Below are positions 17,426 through 24,643 of a DNA stretch of 33,292 nucleotides, one piece after another. This stretch comes from Candidatus Sumerlaeota bacterium. Lineage in GTDB: Bacteria; Sumerlaeota; Sumerlaeia; MWCT01. The translations under genes were made by a program, and so were the position numbers. The notes under the pieces were generated by a model. The model saw only the letters and a list, made by a program, of their open reading frames with translations, did not search any database and was not told the origin of the DNA. Positions within the stretch are counted from its first letter, which is position 1; each line of letters opens with the position of its first letter. Location of the stretch: the NCBI GenBank assembly GCA_026398545.1, contig JAPLSR010000267.1, positions 1 through 33,292 of the forward strand. The letters run 5' to 3'.

Positions 17426-17895
17426 AAGGAATGCCCATGTTATACGCAAAGACTTTCAGAATCCGCCTTTCCGAGACATGGCGCGACTCGGATGAATCGC
17501 TCCTGAATGACTTTCTTGAGTCGGTCGTCCCCGAGCAGGTGGAGTCGGCAATCATACATCATCCCGTTGAGCCATACTGGAGCGTCCTTGTCATCTATAC
17601 GCCCCGTGAGGATGTCGTCCTTTCCGATGGCGAGCGCATCCTGTTTGACACGTATGAGCCGCTAACCCCTGAGGAGGAAATCCTGTTCATGAAACTCAAG
17701 GCATGGCGTGATGAAATAGCTCAGCAGGACGCCGTTCCACGGCACCAGATTCTCCATGATGCCCATCTCATGACACTGGTCAAACTCCATCCGACAAAGG
17801 CTGAGGATTTGGAAAAGATGAAGGGACTGGGAGACCGCAAACGTGAAAAGTATAAGGAGGCGCTTTTAGCATTTTTCCGCAAAGAGGCAAGGTGA
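17422..17895 (+). CDS. Stand-alone HRDC-domain protein
   Basis: About 150 residues. The C-terminal 70 form an HRDC domain (LKAWRDEIAQQDAVPRHQIL, DAHLMTLVKLHPTKAEDL, MKGLGDRKREKYKEALLAF), the helical nucleic-acid-binding module usually found at the end of RecQ helicases and RNase D. The N-terminal half (about 1-85) is an unrecognised alpha/beta region. No helicase or nuclease part is present. The track start (17422) overlaps the previous gene as ATGA; the ATG at 17437 (MLYAKTF), with AAGGA upstream, is also plausible. Coupling to uvrA suggests, but does not prove, a role in DNA repair. Confidence 0.85.
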   Translation: MKGMPMLYAKTFRIRLSETWRDSDESLLNDFLESVVPEQVESAIIHHPVEPYWSVLVIYTPREDVVLSDGERILFDTYEPLTPEEEILFMKLKAWRDEIAQQDAVPRHQILHDAHLMTLVKLHPTKAEDLEKMKGLGDRKREKYKEALLAFFRKEAR

Positions 17896-18007
17896 GATGC
17901 CTGTTTTCCCTTGCGGCGAAAGCCCTTTTATCTTGACGGAGAATCCTCATTTGGTTTGAAAGGGCATTCAGTCTTTTGCCCGCGCGATTAGAAAAAGGAG
18001 ATTTTGA

Positions 18008-18679
18008 GTGGAGTCCTTTGTCAAATTCATCGTGGACATGGTCGGGAACTGGGGTTATCCGGGGATTATCATCATGATGACAATAGAGAGTTCCTTCATC
18101 CCCTTTCCCAGCGAGGCGGTCATGATACCGGCGGGATATCTGGCACAGCAGGGCAAGATGAGCCTCCCGCTGGCGATCATTTCAGGGGTCTTTGGCAGCA
18201 TGCTGGGGGCATATTTCAACTATTACCTCTCCATCTGGCTGGGGCGTCCCGTGCTCATCAAGGTGGCGGGCTGGTTCGGGATTTCGGAAAAGAAATTCAA
18301 CAAGGTTGACATCTTTTTCCACAACCATGGAGAGATAACGACATTTGTGGGGCGTCTGATACCGTATGTGCGGCAGATTATCTCATGTCCCGCGGGGCTG
18401 GCGCGGATGAACATCGCAAAATTCTCCATTTACACCGCGGCGGGGGCGGGACTCTGGGTCACTGTTCTTGCATTCCTGGGATATTTCATTGGAGAAATCG
18501 TTGGCAAAAACAGGGAATTGCTAAAGCAATACTCCAGGCAATACTCATGGCAAATAACCATCGTCCTGCTCATCTTTTGCGCCTTGATTGTGGCAATTTA
18601 TGTGCATATCAAGCACAGGCGTGCGCGCGCGGAAAAGCTGGCGGAGACGGCAAAGGCGCAGGCAGTAAAAAACAGTTGA
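18008..18679 (+). CDS. DedA family (VTT/SNARE-associated) membrane protein
   Basis: A 223-residue inner-membrane protein of the DedA superfamily. Some members carry undecaprenyl phosphate or other lipids across the membrane; others affect membrane integrity and drug resistance. The family pattern is clear: ESSFIPFPSEAVMIPAGYLA near the N-terminus (E-x-P-x-PSE), then FVGRLIPYVRQIISCPAGLA (the G/F-x-R-x-x-P-x-x-R motif), several hydrophobic helices and a basic cytoplasmic tail. The start is GTG (18008) after AAAGGAG. It lies 112 bases after the HRDC gene and upstream of tRNA-Pro. Confidence 0.92.
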   Translation: MESFVKFIVDMVGNWGYPGIIIMMTIESSFIPFPSEAVMIPAGYLAQQGKMSLPLAIISGVFGSMLGAYFNYYLSIWLGRPVLIKVAGWFGISEKKFNKVDIFFHNHGEITTFVGRLIPYVRQIISCPAGLARMNIAKFSIYTAAGAGLWVTVLAFLGYFIGEIVGKNRELLKQYSRQYSWQITIVLLIFCALIVAIYVHIKHRRARAEKLAETAKAQAVKNS

Positions 18680-18741
18680 CGCTTCATGGCTCTCTGTGTG
18701 AAAAAGATATGTTTTTTGATAAAAAATAAACATAGCATAGT

Positions 18742-18819
18742 CGGGGTGTAGCGCAGTTGGTTTAGCGCGCAGCGTTCGGGACGCTGAGGTCGCCGGTTCA
18801 AATCCGGCCACCCCGACCA
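18742..18819 (+). tRNA. tRNA-Pro (anticodon CGG), CCA encoded
   Basis: The sequence folds as a full cloverleaf. The acceptor stem is CGGGGTG/CACCCCG with discriminator A and an encoded CCA (18817-18819). The D stem is GCGC/GCGC around AGTTGGTTTA. The anticodon stem CAGCG/CGCTG encloses the loop TTCGGGA, so the anticodon is CGG (proline). The T arm is GCCGG TTCAAAT CCGGC. The AT-rich island begins on the next base, which suggests this gene served as an integration target. Confidence 0.96.
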
Positions 18820-19215
18820 TAAGAAACATTTAACGAATTATATGGATACGAGACTCCAAGTAAAGCTCGAATGATAATAAAAGCTGGTGATGTAATAATA
18901 GCTTCGCTTTCTGGTTCACTAAATAATATAGGGCTAGTTCCAAAACAATTAGATGAAGAATTAGCCAACACGGTTTTCTTCATCATTAATTCAGAGAGAA
19001 GCATCAGCGAATTTTTATTTTTGTTTTTTAGATCAGAAATTTTAAAGATACAATTAGAACAGATGACTGCCGGCGCAATTATGGCGGCTATTCCCAAAGG
19101 TGTTTTCGGTGATTTATTGGTTCCGCTTATTCCTAAACAAAAACAAGAAAAAATAATCGAGTTAGTAAAACAATCTGATGAAGCAATGAAAAGATCGGAA
19201 AAAGTTATTGTTTAA
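18820..19215 (+). pseudogene. hsdS: 5'-truncated type I restriction specificity (HsdS) remnant at the tRNA 3' end
   Basis: The track starts this at ATG 18871, but the same frame is open back to a TAA at 18820-18822, immediately after the tRNA CCA. It reads ETFNELYGYETPSKARMIIK, then AGDVIIASLSGSLNNIGLV, a TRD-like sequence as in HsdS proteins. It ends with a typical HsdS tail: MTAGAIMAAIPKGVFGDLLV, PLIPKQKQEKIIELVKQSD and a short helix. Only about 130 residues remain of a family usually near 400. No first recognition domain, hsdM or hsdR is present. Most likely it was truncated when the island joined the tRNA; a solo half-HsdS is possible but lacks a good ribosome site. Confidence 0.75.
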
Positions 19216-19272
19216 TTTTATAGATTAAAATTAAGATTATCATTATAATAAACTTAAGGAAGGTTAACCTGT

Positions 19273-20328
19273 ATGGCCAAGAAAACAACCAAACAAACAA
19301 AACCCGCCTCTCGTTTAGAGTTAATTAAGCAGATTGGAAAAGAACGAAATTCTGCTGTGATTTGCTATGTTACGGGAGACAGAGAGAATTTTAATACAAA
19401 AATTGGAGAGGATGTTATTCCGATATTTTTTAGGCATCTTGAGTTAATTAGCAATAGAAATAATATAGATCTATTTCTTTACACCAGAGGCGGAGATATG
19501 GTTGTGCCAATTAGAATAGTAAAATTATTAAAAAGTTATTGTAAGAAATTTAGCGTTCTAGTTCCTTACAGGTCACATAGTGCTGGGACGCTTATCGCCC
19601 TTGGTGCTGATGAAATTGTAATGACTAAATTAGGAGAACTAACACCAGTAGATCCCACAACAGAACACCCATTCAATCCGCAAGATCCAGTAGATAAAAG
19701 GAAAGTTATTCCTATTAGCGTTGAGGATATTACTTCATACTTGCTTTTAGCAAAGGACAAAGGTATGGTTAAAGGAAATAAAATGGCTGAAATCTTCGAT
19801 AATCTTACAAAACATTTATATCCAGACTCTAAACATCTTCATCCCCTAGCGTTAGGAAATGTTTACCGCGCTCAAAGAATGATTAGAATTTTGTCTCAAA
19901 GATTATTAAGTTTACATATGGACATTGAAAAAGAAAGTAGTAAAAAAACCATTGACAAAATTGTTAATGAAATTACCAGCGATATATGTATACATAATTA
20001 TCCTATTTACCGAGATGAAGCAAAAGCATTAGGACTTCCAATAATTATGCCAGAGGCCAAGTTGGGGAAATTGCTATGGGATTTATACGAAAAGTATGCT
20101 GAAGATATGGAACTTAGAAAACAATTTAATCCTTTAGAAATTTTAGGACAAGAAAATGGTAAAAATATAAAATATGGAGCGGCTTATATTGAAAGCGTTG
20201 AGGCACAGGATACTTTTTATTATGATATTCGTATAAATAAAATTATGACTCCCCAAGTACCAGCCCAGCTCCCCTTGCCAGCAATAAATGTAAACGTGGC
20301 AGGTTTTTCTTGGGAAAAAGTGAGGTAA
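19273..20328 (+). CDS. SDH-family (ClpP/crotonase-fold) serine protease
   Basis: A 351-residue protein resembling the serine dehydrogenase proteinase (SDH, Pfam SDH_protease) family, related to SppA/ClpP. Family features: DLFLYTRGGDMVVPIRIVKL, then VLVPYRSHSAGTLIALGADE with the likely nucleophile S103 in HSAGT, and LGELTPVDPTT (this family has LGxxxPVDP after the ADEIV strand). Unlike SppA it has no signal peptide or membrane segment, so it should be cytoplasmic. The C-terminal 150 residues are mixed charged/helical and unrecognised. AAGGAAGG lies about nine bases before the ATG. It is strongly AT-rich relative to the flanks. The next gene starts two bases after its stop, so these two form an operon. 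Confidence 0.82.
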   Translation: MAKKTTKQTKPASRLELIKQIGKERNSAVICYVTGDRENFNTKIGEDVIPIFFRHLELISNRNNIDLFLYTRGGDMVVPIRIVKLLKSYCKKFSVLVPYRSHSAGTLIALGADEIVMTKLGELTPVDPTTEHPFNPQDPVDKRKVIPISVEDITSYLLLAKDKGMVKGNKMAEIFDNLTKHLYPDSKHLHPLALGNVYRAQRMIRILSQRLLSLHMDIEKESSKKTIDKIVNEITSDICIHNYPIYRDEAKALGLPIIMPEAKLGKLLWDLYEKYAEDMELRKQFNPLEILGQENGKNIKYGAAYIESVEAQDTFYYDIRINKIMTPQVPAQLPLPAINVNVAGFSWEKVR

Positions 20329-20330
20329 TT

Positions 20331-20756
20331 ATGAATACAACAAACACATCAATTATTAGTGAAAACATTGATTACAACCCACAGCAGGTGGATTCGGTTG
20401 GAAGTTTTCCTATTTTTGCTTTTCCAGACTTTCTTCGCATCGTCATACCTTCGAAAGATGATATTTTCAAAAGAAAAACCGAAAAGTTAGAAATTGAAAA
20501 ATTAAACATTCCTAAAGATGTAGATATACTTGAATTTGCTAAAAATTTTTATTTGGACCACAAAGAAGCTTTATTAAAGAAATATAGAAACAGATATGTT
20601 GCTATCCTGAATAATAAAGTTGTTGGCTCCGATAAAGATTTTTCAAAATTAGCCCAGAGAGTTTACGCAAAATATGGTTATCAAACTATTTATATGCCTT
20701 TTGTTGAAATTGAAGAAAGGATAGTAAGAATTACTTCCCCGAGAATTAAAATTTAA
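20331..20756 (+). CDS. Small DUF5678-like protein
   Basis: A 141-residue protein if it starts at the ATG at 20331; the track start at 20310 is a TTG inside the upstream gene. GTGAGG, overlapping the upstream stop, serves as ribosome site. The C-terminal part, YRNRYVAILNNKVVGSDKDF then SKLAQRVYAKYGYQTIYMPF, resembles DUF5678, a short domain of unknown function with a 'k-Y-VAI-n-k-VVg' strand pair. Such proteins are often encoded beside retropepsin-like proteases (established only from my recollection of gene neighbourhoods). The N-terminal 70 residues are charged and low in complexity. Possible roles include substrate or adaptor of the flanking proteases; this is inference. Confidence 0.75.
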   Translation: MNTTNTSIISENIDYNPQQVDSVGSFPIFAFPDFLRIVIPSKDDIFKRKTEKLEIEKLNIPKDVDILEFAKNFYLDHKEALLKKYRNRYVAILNNKVVGSDKDFSKLAQRVYAKYGYQTIYMPFVEIEERIVRITSPRIKI

Positions 20757-20784
20757 TAATTTATGTATGGCTAAATAAAAATCA

Positions 20785-21165
20785 ATGTTAGCTTATCCTT
20801 ACAATACAAACAAATTTAACCCTCCAGCTCCTGTTTTTGAGGTTTCTTTATCTTCTCCAACATCTCAAGGAGAAATTATAAAAATTCCAGCTCTCCTTGA
20901 CTCGGGAGCAGATATAACAGTAATTCCACAGAATGTTGCTCAACAATTACAGCTTAAATATGTAGACGAGATTACGGCGACTGGTTACGACGGGGTTGAA
21001 AAAAAGGCGTTTGTCTATTCAGTAAAAATTATTTTTGATAATTTAGGCGATTTTATAATCAAAGTGATTATCTCGGAAAGAGATTATGTCTTAGTTGGAA
21101 GAGATATACTTAACAAATGGTCTGTGTTTTTAAAAGGACGAAATAAGATTTTTGAAATTAGTTAG
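20785..21165 (+). CDS. Retropepsin-like aspartyl protease
   Basis: A 126-residue single-domain aspartyl protease of the retropepsin type, which would need to dimerise for activity. The active-site motif is LLDSGADITVIP (D39-S40-G41-A42-D43), followed by a flap-like region (DEITATGYDGVEKKAFVYSV) and the C-terminal VLVGRDILNKWSVFLKG, which matches the 'iLGRDiLn' element of this family. No signal peptide. It lies 28 bases after the DUF5678-like gene, without a clear ribosome site, and completes a three-gene protease cassette in the AT-rich island. Confidence 0.88.
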   Translation: MLAYPYNTNKFNPPAPVFEVSLSSPTSQGEIIKIPALLDSGADITVIPQNVAQQLQLKYVDEITATGYDGVEKKAFVYSVKIIFDNLGDFIIKVIISERDYVLVGRDILNKWSVFLKGRNKIFEIS

Positions 21166-21332
21166 TTTAATTCGGCGGTTCGCTCGCCAGTTTTGAGCGT
21201 TGGGTGGGTGTGCGTCGCCGAAGGCGACGCACAAGTCAGTCAGGATTTCGTTCAAAATAGGTTCACACCGCGTTCAATAATTGCGACCAGATTAGACATT
21301 TGCCAGCCTGCCGAATATCGAACTAATTAAAA
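21166..21332. repeat. Hairpin-containing non-coding element
   Basis: After the retropepsin gene comes a GC-rich patch inside the AT-rich island. It contains a perfect 10-bp stem GTGCGTCGCC/GGCGACGCAC (21210-21219 and 21223-21232) around GAA, and a nearby GGCG...CGCC pair. No T-run follows, so a simple terminator is unlikely. The patch resembles REP/MITE-type dispersed elements, but a single copy in this window cannot establish that. An open frame across it looks spurious. Confidence 0.5.
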
Positions 21333-21518
21333 TCCCTTTGGACTTTGGAAACAGCGGGGAAAATAGGTAGATATCTATTCTTTCGTCATTTCTTCACGCA
21401 TGCTTACGGTTTCCTTATAGATGAGGCAAAATTAAAACCTTTAATGAACAACATCCCAAACGTTTATTCTGAGTTCAAAGGGGAAATAGATAATTATCTC
21501 ACAAAAATTGAAGGATGA
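21333..21518 (+). pseudogene. Truncated HepT/HEPN toxin remnant
   Basis: This segment is too short for the ORF track and has no start codon. The frame from 21366 to the TGA at 21516-21518 reads GRYLFFRHFFTHAYGFLIDE, then AKLKPLMNNIPNVYSEFKGE and IDNYLTKIEG. FRHFF-x-HAYGF with LKPLM-NIP resembles the C-terminal half of HepT-like HEPN ribonuclease toxins (R-x4-6-H). Only about 50 residues remain; upstream bases show possible coding (WKQRGK) in another frame, suggesting a frameshift as well. No MntA nucleotidyltransferase antitoxin is present. I read it as a decayed toxin at the island edge. Confidence 0.65.
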
Positions 21519-21575
21519 ACCGACAGTAATTTCAAAGACTTCGCGTAAACGTCAAATATTGCCACAAAATACCAT

Positions 21576-22289
21576 TCATGCGTAATAGCGGTTGTATGTT
21601 TCAGATTGACTTCGTTTTCTGATAAATACCCTGAGCAGGATGATTCCACTGATGAAGCCCGCAATGTGCGCCCAGAAAGCTATCCCACCGACCTGCCCCG
21701 CACCTGACAAGAGCGCCTGAGTCCCGCTCAAGAATTGTAATATGAACCAGAATAATAGGTAAACTACCGCCGGTATCTCGAAGAAGAGTGGGTAAAAGAA
21801 TATTGGCATCAATACGAGGATACGCGCCCCCGGGAACAGGATAAAATACGCACCCATCACTCCGGCGATTGCGCCGCTCGCACCTATGGTCGGGATGGGG
21901 GAGGAATGATATAGAACCATGTTTGCAGCACTGGCAATCAGTCCGCACAAAATGTAAAATATAGGGAAACGGAAATGTCCCATACGGTCTTCCACATTAT
22001 CCCCGAAAATCCAGAGCGCCCACATGTTTGCAATGAGGTGGAACCAGCCGCCGTGCAGAAACATGGAGGTGAAAAGCGGCAGGGGCGTCCGATGCGGATA
22101 GCCCATATACTCAGCCCAGCCGGGACGGAAAAATCTCGCCGGCACCACGCCCCACACATACAGGAATCGGTTCAGCGCATTTGGCGGCAGGTTCAACTGG
22201 TAAATAAAGACCAGCACATTTGCAATGATGATAATGACAGTCATCACCGGCGCATGTCTTGACTTGATGGTGTCCTTAATAGGAATCAT
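21576..22289 (-). CDS. Rhomboid family intramembrane serine protease
   Basis: A 237-residue membrane protein with about six transmembrane segments and the complete rhomboid core: FLHGGWFHLIANMWALWIFG (H79, H84, N88), GASGAIAG with the nucleophile S138, and AHIAGFISG with the catalytic H208. Rhomboids cleave single-pass membrane substrates within the bilayer. The basic C-terminal tail (FIRKRSQSETYNRYYA) is cytoplasmic. It resembles the many bacterial rhomboids that start with MIPIKD. It is convergent with the island and divergent from the C39-like peptidase gene. Confidence 0.96.
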   Translation of the reverse strand: MIPIKDTIKSRHAPVMTVIIIIANVLVFIYQLNLPPNALNRFLYVWGVVPARFFRPGWAEYMGYPHRTPLPLFTSMFLHGGWFHLIANMWALWIFGDNVEDRMGHFRFPIFYILCGLIASAANMVLYHSSPIPTIGASGAIAGVMGAYFILFPGARILVLMPIFFYPLFFEIPAVVYLLFWFILQFLSGTQALLSGAGQVGGIAFWAHIAGFISGIILLRVFIRKRSQSETYNRYYA

Positions 22290-22439
22290 GGGTTAGATGC
22301 CCCTGTTTAGAATCCGATATAATTCCATATTAAAAAAATCGCCGGGTGCAATAAAAAAAGTCTTGCACATATCATACGGGTTTATTAATACAGGCGATAA
22401 ATCGGGTTTGAGTTTTGGCAAATAGTCGGGGGTGAACAA

Positions 22440-23216
22440 ATGGAGGTTCAGTTTCCAGAATCACAGGTTTTCAAATCCTCGCAAGCCAAGATTAGCTGGG
22501 CGCAGAATCTTGCGCTGAGGCATTTTAATCTGCCCGTTGTGCCTGTGTGCCAGACGGATGACATCTCCTGCGGACTCTGCTGCCTGCGCATGGTCATGCT
22601 TTATCACGGGAAGGATGTCACTCTGGAACACCTGAAAGAGATAATGCCTCCGCATCAGGAAATTGGGCTTTATGACTCCCAGGTCGGGCTTGCGGCAATG
22701 AAACTGGGCTTCACCGTCACCATCTTTTCGTATAACTACAGGATCTTTCACCCGCTCTGGAACCATCTCGATAGTGAGGAACTTATTCAAAAACTTCAAT
22801 TGAAAAAGAGGATTGATAATTCACCTCAACTTGCCTTTCCAGTGGAAAGCTATATTGAGTTTTTGAAGGGCGGCGGAAACCTCTTATTTTATCCCCTCTC
22901 CAAGGAAATGGTGCTTGCACATTTCGACCATGAACTTCCCCTCATCGTGGCGCTTGACATGAGTTTCCTGTATGACTGCGCTGACTTTCAGGATGAAATT
23001 ACCAACTCCCGCCCCACCCATTTTGTCGTCCTGCATGGGTATGACCTCGGGCGTAACACATTTGATGTCACCGACCCCTGGTATAACATCCCCTTCCCGC
23101 ATGAAAACGGACATTATCTCCTCGATGCCGACCGAATCATCAATGCCATCATGATAGCCCAGGACAAGCACGACTCCGCCGTGATTGTCATCCAGAAAAA
23201 GGCGGAAAGTCCTTGA
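22440..23216 (+). CDS. C39-like (papain-fold) cysteine peptidase domain protein
   Basis: A 258-residue soluble protein. VCQTDDISCGLCCLRMVMLY near the N-terminus places C44 after a Gln at position 38, the pattern of the C39 peptidase family (bacteriocin-leader peptidase fold). THFVVLHGYDLGRNTFDVTD supplies H194 and D212, so the Cys-His-Asp set is complete. No ABC-transporter domains are attached and no signal peptide is visible, unlike bacteriocin exporters. GGGGGTG lies before the ATG. The substrate is unknown; no double-glycine leader peptide gene is seen nearby. Confidence 0.82.
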   Translation: MEVQFPESQVFKSSQAKISWAQNLALRHFNLPVVPVCQTDDISCGLCCLRMVMLYHGKDVTLEHLKEIMPPHQEIGLYDSQVGLAAMKLGFTVTIFSYNYRIFHPLWNHLDSEELIQKLQLKKRIDNSPQLAFPVESYIEFLKGGGNLLFYPLSKEMVLAHFDHELPLIVALDMSFLYDCADFQDEITNSRPTHFVVLHGYDLGRNTFDVTDPWYNIPFPHENGHYLLDADRIINAIMIAQDKHDSAVIVIQKKAESP

Positions 23217-23249
23217 TTATCCTCGTAACGCGCAATTGAATATTATCGG

Positions 23250-23277
23250 TTGACAAACAGTGACTTCCACATAGGAT
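23250..23277 (+). promoter_or_regulatory. Putative promoter for the L,D-transpeptidase gene
   Basis: A perfect TTGACA (23250-23255) and TAGGAT (23272-23277, four of six consensus bases) lie 16 bases apart, about 90 bases before the start codon. This falls in the spacer after the C39-like gene and suggests a separate transcript. Confidence 0.4.
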
Positions 23278-23365
23278 TTCATATACGAACGGATGTATGG
23301 AAAAGGATGCTGAAAATTAAAATACTTTTATCACAAGCCATTGTGGAATTTTCTGAAGGGGTTGA

Positions 23366-24577
23366 GTGAATATGAGCAAAACGAAGGGGATTGTGGTTGC
23401 ATTTTTTATTATTGCTGTGCTGGTGGCATTGTCAGTGGGGGGGGCTTATCTTGTGACTGCCGCAAGGCAGAAAAAGGCGATGAATGAGCTCCAGAACGCC
23501 AAAGACCTCCTCGCCAACCAGAAGACGGAAGTCGCTTTCAAACTCCTGAAGGAACATATTGTCAGGTATCCAAAAGGTCCCACAACGGCGGAAGCCCTTT
23601 TCCTGTTGGGAAAAATCCAGCTTGACGAGAAGCCCGATTCCCCCGATGCCATCGCCCTCTTTGAGCGCATCCTCAATGATTTCCCCAATTCACCTTACTC
23701 CGGACAGGCGATGTATTACAAGACCCTCAGCCTGCTCAATGAGCGACCCTTCAAGGAGGAGACCATAACCATTTTTGAGCAATTGACTAAAAATCCGGAG
23801 AGGAATAAGCAGGCGGCGTCTGTGGCGGAGTTCGGGCTTGCACTCGATGAACTTGATTCAAGAAACCCCTCTCAGGCAAAATCCAGAATGGATGCACTCC
23901 TTGAGCGCACTATCCCCAATGAACTTTGCTCACGCATCGAGGATGCCCTTGGCGAACTCAATCTCCGCATGCTCTTTTCCCAGGAGTTGTATGGCGATGA
24001 CCAGACACATGAGATGAAAACGGGTGAATACCTTTATAATCTTGCCAGGAAATACCACGTCACTCTGGAGCTCCTGATGAAAGCCAATAATATAACCGAC
24101 CCCAAACGGATGCAGACCGGGCAGAAGCTCAAGGTCCCCAAGGTCTCCTTCAGTATTGTTGTGGATAAAAATACAAACACCCTTACACTCCTTAACGATG
24201 GCAAATTCTTCAAGAAATACCGCGTGAGGACGGGCGCTTATGAAAACCAGACCCCCGTCGGGGAGTATAAAATCCAGAACAAAAAGATTAACCCCGCATG
24301 GGTGAATCCGCGCACACTCAAGATGTATAAGGGTGGTGACCCGGAAAATGAACTGGGCAACCGCTGGTTGTCCTTCAAGGATGACAGGCTTGGCATTCAT
24401 GGCACCATCAAGCCTGAGACAATCGGTTATTATTCTTCCTATGGCTGCATCGGGATGTACAAGGCGGAAGTTGAAGAACTTTACGACCTCATCACTGTGG
24501 GGACTCCCCTCAAGATTGTGGGGCAGATGAATCCCAAGATTGTCGAAAAATCCAAGGCGCTCGGGTTCAGAGATTGA
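23366..24577 (+). CDS. TPR-LysM L,D-transpeptidase (YkuD family)
   Basis: A 403-residue envelope enzyme. Residues 8-31 are a membrane anchor or signal; 40-200 are TPR-like repeats (VAFKLLKEHIVRYPKGPTTA); 215-258 are a LysM peptidoglycan-binding domain (TGEYLYNLARKYHVTLELLM, ending QTGQKLKVP). From 262 to 386 is the YkuD catalytic domain with H345 (IHGTIKP), S358 and nucleophile C361 in SSYGCIGM. YkuD enzymes make 3-3 crosslinks in peptidoglycan or attach proteins to it. The usual His/Arg before Gly-Cys is Tyr here. The start may be GTG 23366 or ATG 23372, downstream of AAGGGG. The TPR-LysM-YkuD order is uncommon. Confidence 0.93.
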   Translation: MNMSKTKGIVVAFFIIAVLVALSVGGAYLVTAARQKKAMNELQNAKDLLANQKTEVAFKLLKEHIVRYPKGPTTAEALFLLGKIQLDEKPDSPDAIALFERILNDFPNSPYSGQAMYYKTLSLLNERPFKEETITIFEQLTKNPERNKQAASVAEFGLALDELDSRNPSQAKSRMDALLERTIPNELCSRIEDALGELNLRMLFSQELYGDDQTHEMKTGEYLYNLARKYHVTLELLMKANNITDPKRMQTGQKLKVPKVSFSIVVDKNTNTLTLLNDGKFFKKYRVRTGAYENQTPVGEYKIQNKKINPAWVNPRTLKMYKGGDPENELGNRWLSFKDDRLGIHGTIKPETIGYYSSYGCIGMYKAEVEELYDLITVGTPLKIVGQMNPKIVEKSKALGFRD

Positions 24578-24643
24578 GGATTTGGAACGGATGCACATTC
24601 TGGAGTGTGACACAATATCCCTATACCTGATGGTTGACTCTTT

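Noticed and set aside
18545-18829. Minus-strand ORF beginning MFLMVGVAGFEPATSASRTLRAK
   Set aside because: This is the familiar false translation of the antisense strand of a tRNA; it overlaps tRNA-Pro and the DedA gene.
21174-21330. Open frame through the hairpin patch (ending QPAEYRTN)
   Set aside because: No start codon or ribosome site, and the frame crosses a perfect palindrome; more likely non-coding.
21166-21575. Right attachment site (repeat of the tRNA-Pro 3' end) for the island
   Set aside because: No copy of the tRNA T-arm/acceptor sequence was found by eye; only a short GGTTCACACCG-like fragment.
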